Assembly: GCA_902500745.1 (NCBI GenBank)
Contig: CABVRS010000011.1
Span: forward strand, 1 to 43,743
Reading direction: 5' to 3'
Length of the DNA: 43,743 nucleotides
Origin: an uncultured Nitrospira sp.
GTDB lineage: Bacteria > Nitrospirota > Nitrospiria > Nitrospirales > Nitrospiraceae
Of this stretch, positions 17,582-24,290 are shown piece by piece; position 1 is the stretch's first letter; every line of letters begins with the position of its first letter. The notes under the pieces are model-generated. The model ran no database searches and was not told where the DNA came from. It saw only the letters and a list, made by a program, of their open reading frames with translations. The position numbers and the translations under genes are program-made.

Positions 17582-17722
17582 TCAGTGATACTCTTTTCGC
17601 TCAGCCCAACGAACCGGTCGCAACACGGTTCCCAGCCCAGCGAGTGCACAGATCATCAAGAGCATGGCTAACGCGATTGCAAGGAAAAATGCGGCTCGTA
17701 CGTCGTGCAAAACGGGGATCAT
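17582..17722 (-). CDS. Small membrane protein, 46 residues
   Basis: This short ORF starts at the ATG at 17722 with AGGAGG nine bases upstream and ends at the TGA at 17584-17582. It encodes one strongly hydrophobic helix (AAFFLAIALAMLLMICALAGLG, about 10-31) followed by a basic tail ending RPVRWAERKEYH, so the C-terminus should be cytoplasmic. The strong ribosome binding site, clean membrane helix and positive flank support a real gene. The function is unknown. It lies 27 bp after the small cysteine-rich ORF. Confidence 0.65.
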   Translation of the reverse strand: MIPVLHDVRAAFFLAIALAMLLMICALAGLGTVLRPVRWAERKEYH

Positions 17723-17749
17723 GGTACCACCCTCCTCTTGCTCGATTCA

Positions 17750-17914
17750 TTAGCTGCGCCATCCGCATTCACAAACCCAGGGGCTCATCGGATCAGCTTT
17801 CTGAAGTAGTCGCCTACAACAAGGACAGTGTCTGGTCCAAACAGATCGCCGTTCCTGTGTACAGTATACACCTCCTAACTTTGCGTGTGTTCTATATCGG
17901 CAGAACCACCCCAC
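17750..17914 (-). CDS. Possible small zinc-ribbon protein, 54 residues
   Basis: From the GTG at 17914 (AGAGGT six bases upstream) this frame encodes 54 residues ending RHCPCCRRLL, a short spacer, then WVCECGWRS. Two CxC/CxxC-type knuckles about 18 residues apart resemble a zinc ribbon. The start is the weak point: a stronger AGGAGG sits inside the frame without an in-frame start after it, and there is no ATG before the first knuckle. A shorter or decayed gene is possible. It runs in the same direction as the 46-residue membrane protein. Confidence 0.4.
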   Translation of the reverse strand: MGWFCRYRTHAKLGGVYCTQERRSVWTRHCPCCRRLLQKADPMSPWVCECGWRS

Positions 17915-18052
17915 AGGATTACCTCTTGCGGATTTCAGCCGTATCGTAGATGACTTTTCTTCAGCGGGATACCCGGCTTAAGTGCGAGCCCATTCCACGC
18001 CAACGCGGCGCTAAGATGTTGTAAACGTGCAAGAAGGTTTCACTTGACTGTA

Positions 18053-18100
18053 TGGTGTGCCCGGCAGGAATTGAACCTGCGACCTACGGGTTTCGAAGTC
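18053..18100 (-). tRNA. 3' half of a tRNA-Arg(TCG)-like gene (fragment; likely att site)
   Basis: Read on the minus strand, the sequence starts at an anticodon loop with TCG (CTTCGAA), then gives the 3' anticodon stem, a variable region, a complete T-arm (stem GCAGG/CCTGC around TTCAATT), the 3' acceptor strand CGGGCAC, discriminator A and encoded CCA. No matching 5' half (an acceptor GTGCCCG and D-arm) lies upstream. A piece running exactly from anticodon loop to CCA is what tyrosine-recombinase elements duplicate on integrating into a tRNA gene. The intact gene, if still linked, should lie at higher coordinates beyond the window. Confidence 0.75.
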
Positions 18101-18353
18101 ACAGCCAATCGATTCTGATTCACCGGAAACCGCAATAAATCAGGACATTACACAGGCAGAAGAATGAAAATCTAGGCAAACTCTCTGCAACCCTGCAACC
18201 TCGGCGCAACCAGTGTAGAAATGCTCTCTAGAATAGATAGCAGGATGGTCTCGAGAGTACAGCACAAAGAGATTGGACGTCAGCCTCCTGCGCATCTTCC
18301 GTCCCTAGAGTTAGCCGATGCCCATTACCAGACGGATCGATACGAACACCTCC
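18101..18353. other. Non-coding stretch beside the tRNA fragment, with a tandem octamer
   Basis: No credible gene is visible between the tRNA fragment and the ExeA-like ATPase gene. The octamer CTGCAACC occurs twice head to tail at 18185-18200. Short direct repeats near an attachment core can be recombinase arm sites, but no integrase gene remains here. Confidence 0.4.
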
Positions 18354-19775
18354 TTACCGGTGAGCCCCTCGTAAGAACTGTTCGCACCCTCGCCAAAACG
18401 CCGAAAATCGAGTGATCGGCCTCTGGCGTTCAAGATCAAGAGTCTGGTCCGACGGCTGTAATCGAGCAAGGCGATCCGGCACGTCCCGGTAGTTGGGTTG
18501 CTCCCGGTTCAGTGCCTCGTAGATCTCGCACGCTTCCTCATACCGTTCTCGTGATTCGAGGGTTCGACCCAGCAGATACTGCACGGCTATTCCTTCTTCC
18601 TTCGTAGACGCCCGCCTGGTCGAAGCTTCTAATAGGGTGGTGAGTGCCTGGTCGTGTTTTCCAATCGCCTGGAAGCACAATCCCTTCTGTGCCAACGCTT
18701 TGACGGACCAAGACTCTTGTGCGGCCAACCGGTCGAATACACCGATTGCTTTTCTATATTCACCGGATTCCTTGAGGGCTAGTCCTTCACGATACACCTC
18801 TGATGAATCATGTGCCTTCGGAGGATCGGGCTCTTTCATCTGCACGAATTGACTCGTAGGTTCTTCAACTTGGACCCGGCTTTTCGCCACCCTATTGATC
18901 TCGAGTTGCTCGTCGGCGAGTTCCTGTTCGCACATGTCCACCTCGTCGGGCGAAGACATGAAAGGAAACACCCCGTGCTTGGCCCGCGCCGTCGCGGCTG
19001 CCAGAACAACGCGACCGGTGATGGTATCCGCCTGCTCGGCATACCCATAGACGAGGGCATGGTCGCTGAGTTGATTGATCAACCGCGGGATCCCGCCGGT
19101 GAGGCGGAAAACGATTCGGCCGGCCAGTGTCGAAAACAACCGCCATGGCCGGCCGGCCACCTGAAGACGATGATCGATGTAGGCTACGGTTTCATCTTCC
19201 GACAAACTCTCCAGCACGTACTCCACGCCGATCCGTTGAGCGAACTGCACCATGCCGGGCCCTTTCAGAAGATCCTGTAACCCCAATTGTCCTGAAAGTA
19301 AAATCTGCAGCGATCGGCGCCGCCCATCATTAAGGTTCGACAGCAGTCGGAGTTCTTCCAACACCTCGGCTGCGGCATTTTGTGCTTCATCGAGAATCAG
19401 GAGTACTCGTCGCCCGATGCCGTGTTCATGCTCAAGAAATCTGGCAAATTCATGAAAGATATCGACGTCGTTTTTTCCGTTCGTCGCCAAGCCGAACGAG
19501 GCGGCGATCCATGGCATCAGCCCGCCCAGCCCGCTGTGCATATTGGACAAGACGCCGATGACCCATGGATGGCTGGACTGATCCAGCAACCGGTTGAGCA
19601 ATGTGGTTTTTCCTGTGCCTGGATTCCCCGTGATGACCATGAACGCGGATCCATTGGCCAGCCCATACTCCAGAAGACTCAACGCCATCTTGTGCTTGGC
19701 TCCCAAATAGAGAAAGCCTGGATCAGGCAACAGCGTGAACGGCTTAGTCTTCAGTTGGTAGTGAGTTTCGTACAT
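18354..19775 (-). CDS. ExeA-like AAA ATPase of the exosortase/EPS locus, with TPR tail
   Basis: This encodes 473 residues. The N-terminal 270 residues are an ExeA/general-secretion-type AAA domain: Walker A GNPGTGKTT at about 50-58, Walker B VLLILDEAQNA and an LRLLSN sensor region. It matches the ATPase regularly encoded in PEP-CTERM/exosortase EPS loci. The C-terminal 150 residues, after a charged linker, form TPR-like helices (SGEYRKAIGVFDRLAAQ, GKHDQALTTLLEA, RYEEACEIYEALNRE). Its role in EPS export is not established; assembling the export machine is a fair inference. It is last in unit C, 9 bp after the BY-kinase gene. Confidence 0.82.
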   Translation of the reverse strand: MYETHYQLKTKPFTLLPDPGFLYLGAKHKMALSLLEYGLANGSAFMVITGNPGTGKTTLLNRLLDQSSHPWVIGVLSNMHSGLGGLMPWIAASFGLATNGKNDVDIFHEFARFLEHEHGIGRRVLLILDEAQNAAAEVLEELRLLSNLNDGRRRSLQILLSGQLGLQDLLKGPGMVQFAQRIGVEYVLESLSEDETVAYIDHRLQVAGRPWRLFSTLAGRIVFRLTGGIPRLINQLSDHALVYGYAEQADTITGRVVLAAATARAKHGVFPFMSSPDEVDMCEQELADEQLEINRVAKSRVQVEEPTSQFVQMKEPDPPKAHDSSEVYREGLALKESGEYRKAIGVFDRLAAQESWSVKALAQKGLCFQAIGKHDQALTTLLEASTRRASTKEEGIAVQYLLGRTLESRERYEEACEIYEALNREQPNYRDVPDRLARLQPSDQTLDLERQRPITRFSAFWRGCEQFLRGAHR

Positions 19776-19784
19776 CGTGACCCG

Positions 19785-20618
19785 TCAGCGATCAGTTGTG
19801 ACAAGTTTCCGCCCTTGTCGTAAGGTCAACATCGCGCGGCCGGACTTATTCAGAATCCCTCCGAGAATCGGAACAGACCCTTTCAGAACATCCATGGCTC
19901 GTTCGACCTCGGCTGCCTGGGTGCGACCTTCTTCCACGACCAACAACAACGCATCGATATGCGGGGCGAATCCGACCGCGTCAGCGCGGGACAAGAGCGG
20001 CGGGAGATCGAATACGATAAGACGGGACGGGTACCGATGTTTGAGTTCCTGAACAAGACCGGTCATTCTCGGTGACGCGAGCGCCTCGGCCGAGTTCCTG
20101 ATCGCCCTCCCTCCTGGGAGGTAGACAAACCGCCCGATTCCAGGATGAATAAGCAGCTGAGCGAGCGGTGCATTGTCGAACAAATACTCGGTCAGCCCTG
20201 GATCAGGCTCCATCCCGAAGACACGATGCACCCCCGGTCGATGCATGTCGGCATCAACCAAGAGCACGGTATGAGCCAGGTCCATCGCCAAAGAGAGCGA
20301 GAGATTGACCGCCGTCAGTGTTTTGCCTTCTTGATCGGAGGGACTCGACACTCCGATGACATTCCAGCCTTTTTGACGATACTGCTGCAGGACTTGCGCC
20401 CGCAACACCCGATAGGCATCGACAAAGGGGCCCTCGTCGAACCCGGTAATCAAGCGCTGCTCCCGCATCACATGATCGGAAAGCGTGATCGTCTTGGTGG
20501 CGCTATACACGATCGGAGGGCCTGGCCGTCGGGTGTCCTCAGTAAATCGGCGCGGGTCTGTACCTGCAGAGCCGGTTTGCTGCTTGAAGCGTTCCTGAGC
20601 GTGCTGAAGATATTCCAT
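19785..20618 (-). CDS. BY-type tyrosine autokinase (CpsD/Wzc-like) of the EPS locus
   Basis: This 277-residue cytoplasmic ATPase pairs with the Wzz protein encoded just upstream. The P-loop is SSPSDQEGKT (about 91-100), Walker A' is VLLVDADMHRP (about 118-128) and a Walker B-like IVFDLPPLL follows, the three BY-kinase motifs. The C-terminal tail (GRAMLTLRQGRKLVTTDR) has no tyrosine cluster, so autophosphorylation on a Tyr-rich tail is doubtful; this is common in the exosortase-associated subgroup. The family controls polymer length and export by cycling between oligomers. Confidence 0.87.
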   Translation of the reverse strand: MEYLQHAQERFKQQTGSAGTDPRRFTEDTRRPGPPIVYSATKTITLSDHVMREQRLITGFDEGPFVDAYRVLRAQVLQQYRQKGWNVIGVSSPSDQEGKTLTAVNLSLSLAMDLAHTVLLVDADMHRPGVHRVFGMEPDPGLTEYLFDNAPLAQLLIHPGIGRFVYLPGGRAIRNSAEALASPRMTGLVQELKHRYPSRLIVFDLPPLLSRADAVGFAPHIDALLLVVEEGRTQAAEVERAMDVLKGSVPILGGILNKSGRAMLTLRQGRKLVTTDR

Positions 20619-20648
20619 CAGAGTAGGTGTCCCTTCTCAATGATCGTG

Positions 20649-22442
20649 TCAGCCGAATTTTCTGAGGATCGTATACCACACGACGTCCAACGGCCTCCAA
20701 GTCAGATGGAGGACGATCGCCACGACAGCCACGGCTCCAAGCGCGGAAAGGCTGACGGCCACACGACGACGAGCCAGAGCTGCCACCTCACGCTCTGACG
20801 GCAGATAGGGGACGGCTAGGACCGGGACGCTTCGCATGGTGCGGGTAAGCTGCTCCCTTGTATGGATCTTGCCGTCAAGATTGTCCGCAGCGACACCGAC
20901 TCCGACTCCACCAAAGAGCGCAAACAACGCACCCAGCAATAAGATCGCCGGACGGTTAGGCTGACTTGGTTTTTCGGGCAATTCTGGCGGATTGATCAAC
21001 GAGAACCGCTCTCCTTTCCGTTGAACCTCCAACTCGGCCGAGACCTGCGCTTCCATCATTCGGGACGCAATTTCTTGATGTTTCCGCACGGAGTTTTCCC
21101 GATCCCGAATCAAGTCGAGATATTCGGGCTCGGTCGCCGGTGTCGACTCAAGTCGTTTGGCGTACTCAGCCATGCGGCGTTTTAACTCCGTACGCGCCAC
21201 TTCGAGCGCTCGTAACGATGCCGTGGTCGATGCCAGCTGCGACTCAATATTAATGTATGCGGGGTTTTCCGGCTTGATGCTCCCGGGTGACGTGGCGCGA
21301 TCGAGGGCCGCGTGTAATTCCCGCTCAAGCGAAGCTACGACTTCTTGGGCGCGGATCACGTCAGGGTGGGCATCATGCATACGCCCGCGGAGGTCATCCA
21401 GCATTGCGCGTTCTGCCATGAGTCGCTTCGACAACTCATCACGACCGTCCGAGGTACCGGTCTCCTTTTCAAGCGACGATAACTCCTGTTTCATCTTGAT
21501 CATGTCGGGATGATCAGGTTTTACGTAAGCCGATAGACTGGCAAACTGAGCGCGCAGCGCTTTTAGCCGTTCGTCGACGTCCAACAGCCGCTCACCGCTC
21601 GCACTGATAATCGGCGTATGAGGCTTCAACGTCGCCAGTTCTCCTTCGAGGTAGGTCTTGCGTTCGCGTAAGCTTCTAATATCACGATCGGCATCGATCA
21701 ATTCACGTTGGGCCTGATTCATCAAGGCCATATTCAGTTGCACAAGTTCCGGCAATGCTCCGTCCGCCCGCTGCTTTACCTTGGCCAGCTTTTCTTCCAA
21801 CTCCTGGATGTGTCGAGATAAATTCTCAGATTCTCGCTTGAGGAATAACGTCGTTTCTTGAGCATGTCGCTCACGGGTCTTTAAATTTTCGTTGAGGAAG
21901 AGGCTGGTCAGCTCGTTGGCGACTTTTTGGGCCACCTCTGGAGTTTCACCATCATAGGCCAAGGTAAAGGCGATGGTGGCTTGAGTCGGGTTCTGCGATC
22001 GCTTATCGATCACCTTGACGTTCATGACCTCAATCGCAATATCTTTCGTAAAACGCTCCAGCACCTCTTCTGTCGAGCTTCGCGTGCGAAGCCCTTGATA
22101 CAGCTTGTATTGTTCGACCATGCGCCAGAGCGTGGACCGGCTCAGGACCTGCTGCTTGATCGTCTCGATACGCTGATCGACATAGGTCGCGATCGCCGAC
22201 CGCACAAGATCGGGAGGAATCTCTTGTTCTTCGATCAAAATCGTCGCGGTTGAGCGATACACCGGCGGCCAAAGGAACGCCAGCGCAACGCTCGCTGCCA
22301 GAAGTGAAGCCCCAACGATGAGAATCAACCGACGTCGGCGGCGTAGCGCCGCCAAATAGTCGGACACAGTTGCTTGTGCACGGAGATTGGTCGCCGCGCG
22401 GCCTTGCGGTCTCTGATCACTGCCTAACGTGACACTGCCCAT
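20649..22442 (-). CDS. Wzz-type polysaccharide chain-length determinant
   Basis: This encodes 597 residues. An N-terminal membrane helix (about 38-58, LILIVGASLLAASVALAFLW) and a C-terminal one (about 500-520) flank a long periplasmic helical region with heptad-rich coiled coils (about 170-460). The Wzz-specific YRSTATILIEEQEIPPDLV follows helix 1 and a proline-rich NPPELPEKPSQPNRP precedes the last helix. A further hydrophobic stretch near 560-580 is extra. It works with the separate BY-kinase. The start lies within the end of the barrel gene (19-base overlap) with AAGGA upstream. Confidence 0.88.
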   Translation of the reverse strand: MGSVTLGSDQRPQGRAATNLRAQATVSDYLAALRRRRRLILIVGASLLAASVALAFLWPPVYRSTATILIEEQEIPPDLVRSAIATYVDQRIETIKQQVLSRSTLWRMVEQYKLYQGLRTRSSTEEVLERFTKDIAIEVMNVKVIDKRSQNPTQATIAFTLAYDGETPEVAQKVANELTSLFLNENLKTRERHAQETTLFLKRESENLSRHIQELEEKLAKVKQRADGALPELVQLNMALMNQAQRELIDADRDIRSLRERKTYLEGELATLKPHTPIISASGERLLDVDERLKALRAQFASLSAYVKPDHPDMIKMKQELSSLEKETGTSDGRDELSKRLMAERAMLDDLRGRMHDAHPDVIRAQEVVASLERELHAALDRATSPGSIKPENPAYINIESQLASTTASLRALEVARTELKRRMAEYAKRLESTPATEPEYLDLIRDRENSVRKHQEIASRMMEAQVSAELEVQRKGERFSLINPPELPEKPSQPNRPAILLLGALFALFGGVGVGVAADNLDGKIHTREQLTRTMRSVPVLAVPYLPSEREVAALARRRVAVSLSALGAVAVVAIVLHLTWRPLDVVWYTILRKFG

Positions 22443-23662
22443 TTAAGTCCTTCATAGCGGAGCACAAGAAACATCGAATGCGCTCCATTGTGTTGGTTGA
22501 GATCCTCCACAGATCGCTCGGCAAACGTATACGTGGCATCAACGGTCCATGATTCGGCGAAGTTCCATGAGAGGCTCGGGCTGACGGACAAAAATCTGGC
22601 GCTTGGAAAATCGCGGCTTGATGGACTGGTGGCGATGCCCGACACAAAATAGAGACCACCAGACAGTGATGCTGTGAGAGTCTCATTCACATGATGAATG
22701 AGCGATCCCCCCACGCGATCGGTCTGGAGCAGGCGCCCGAAGCCGCTGGGATTGATCCGTCGACTCCCATCGATTCGAATCGTCGTTTGCTCATACTGCT
22801 TGCTCAGGGACGCATTGTAGACCCACACGATTTCATGGCTCCTCACGGACCCCGATCCAGGAATATCCAAATCCGAGCTGACAAATCGTCCTCCTCCCCC
22901 CACAGAACCGATCAATCGATCACCGAAGTCATGGGTCCAGGTCCCTTGCGCGCCGTAATACGTCGACTCCAGCCCAATCGCCGAGATGCTCACGAGCGTG
23001 TATTCCCCGGTCAACTGAACCTGGTCCAACTCAGTCACGTTATACGTAGGCCCGGTTGTGCCTCCATGAACCCGATAGTTGAAGAGACCAAGACGCTGTC
23101 CATCTTGATAACTTGCATCGACGAAGTTATACCCGCTCTGCCAAGAGAGCCGTTCAGTGATGCCGACTTTCCAGCTCGGGTTGGCCGTCCACATGTTGCG
23201 CTGCGTAAAGGACAACACGAGGCCGGTCGTCTCCAGCTCTCCTCGCAACGTGTTGTCGTTGGTAAAGCCACCTTCGAACCCCAAGGTATGTCGATCGGTA
23301 CGATACGATGTCCGTAGTGGGAAGTAATAATTGGTGAAGGATCGGTCTTGGTCGCCAAAATAATGCACAAAGTCCGCCCGACTTTCCCCTTCTATCGACA
23401 GCGACTCTGTCGCTCCTTTAAATTTAACGGCCGGTGTCACCCAATTCCCCCACACCTCATTGCTTCCATCGCGCAGCAGCAGATTGCTGTTGTAGATACC
23501 CTTCACGCTCAATGACGGGACGGCCGACCATTCTGCCGCCAAGGTCTCGCCCTTCCACCCGACCATGGTCAACACGAGCATGCCGAGCAACCAGCACGAA
23601 CGGCATGGCCCGCGTTGCTTCCACCAAGGCGTTGGGTCACAATCAGCCTGCGCTTGTTCCAT
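22424..23662 (-). CDS. Outer-membrane beta-barrel protein of the exosortase/EPS locus
   Basis: This encodes 412 residues with a signal peptide (WLLGMLVLTMVGWKGETLAAE) and alternating amphipathic strands throughout, rich in aromatic and Gly residues (for example SLSIEGESRADFVHYFGDQDRSFTNYYF). It resembles the uncharacterised barrel family regularly found in PEP-CTERM/exosortase loci. It may form or assist the outer-membrane exit for the polymer alongside the Wza-like protein. The end overlaps wzz by 19 bases; the start is 4 bp after the Wza-like gene. Confidence 0.75.
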   Translation of the reverse strand: MEQAQADCDPTPWWKQRGPCRSCWLLGMLVLTMVGWKGETLAAEWSAVPSLSVKGIYNSNLLLRDGSNEVWGNWVTPAVKFKGATESLSIEGESRADFVHYFGDQDRSFTNYYFPLRTSYRTDRHTLGFEGGFTNDNTLRGELETTGLVLSFTQRNMWTANPSWKVGITERLSWQSGYNFVDASYQDGQRLGLFNYRVHGGTTGPTYNVTELDQVQLTGEYTLVSISAIGLESTYYGAQGTWTHDFGDRLIGSVGGGGRFVSSDLDIPGSGSVRSHEIVWVYNASLSKQYEQTTIRIDGSRRINPSGFGRLLQTDRVGGSLIHHVNETLTASLSGGLYFVSGIATSPSSRDFPSARFLSVSPSLSWNFAESWTVDATYTFAERSVEDLNQHNGAHSMFLVLRYEGLKWAVSR

Positions 23663-23666
23663 CCCG

Positions 23667-24290
23667 TCACGGCACCATCACCACATCGCCACGCTGAAGC
23701 AGGATGTTCTGGTGTAAGTCTTGTCCCTTCTTGGCATCGCCGTAGCGGAAGGGAAACACCAACTCGTCGGTTCCGTTTCGGCGAATAATCTTGATGTTGT
23801 TCTCTGAAGCATAGGCCGTCAACCCACCGGCCATGCTCAGTGCCTGCAACACATCGGTATGGTGTCCCGCTTGATATTCACCCGGTTTATTAACTCGTCC
23901 CAGCACATAGATGCGATAGCTAAGGACCTTCAGAACCGTCACTGTCACATTGGGATTCGGGAGATATTTCGTGAGACGCAGTGCTATTTCACTCCGAACA
24001 TCTTCTACCGTACGAGCTGAGGCCTGGACCTCTCCGATGAGGGGGAACGAAATCATCCCGTCCGGTCTAACCACAGCCTCTTGCGTCAATTGTTCATCTT
24101 TCCACACGGCCACCTTGAGGATGTCCTCCGGGCCCAATAGATAGGTCGGCTCGACGTTCGTAGACTCGCCGTTCGCCGGTTCGGCCAAGAGCTGCGGGCC
24201 GTCGCCGAGCAGCACAAGGCAGACGCACGTTGTTATAACCGCCGTGCGACTGAACCGACGTCCGACCAACGGTCGCAACATGGTCATCAT
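23667..24290 (-). CDS. Wza-like polysaccharide export protein
   Basis: This 207-residue secreted protein has the Poly_export domain (YLLGPEDILKVAVWKDEQLTQEAVVRPDG in segments at about 48-80) followed by an SLBB domain (RIYVLGRVNKPGEYQ, about 135-150). It would form the periplasmic part of the export channel. At 207 residues it lacks the C-terminal amphipathic helix that makes the outer-membrane pore of E. coli Wza, so the neighbouring barrel may supply the pore. The start overlaps the stop of the TPR lipoprotein gene as ATGA. Confidence 0.87.
   Translation of the reverse strand: MMTMLRPLVGRRFSRTAVITTCVCLVLLGDGPQLLAEPANGESTNVEPTYLLGPEDILKVAVWKDEQLTQEAVVRPDGMISFPLIGEVQASARTVEDVRSEIALRLTKYLPNPNVTVTVLKVLSYRIYVLGRVNKPGEYQAGHHTDVLQALSMAGGLTAYASENNIKIIRRNGTDELVFPFRYGDAKKGQDLHQNILLQRGDVVMVP

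Noticed and set aside
17644..17949. 101-codon plus-strand frame in the gene-poor stretch
   Set aside because: No ribosome binding site or recognisable domain; the opposite strand has two better small frames with proper start signals.
18053..18240. Complete tRNA gene
   Set aside because: Only the anticodon loop to CCA can be read; the upstream sequence has no matching 5' acceptor or D-arm.
18221..18415. 64-codon plus-strand frame beside the tRNA fragment
   Set aside because: It runs into the end of the ExeA-like gene on the other strand and shows no coding character.
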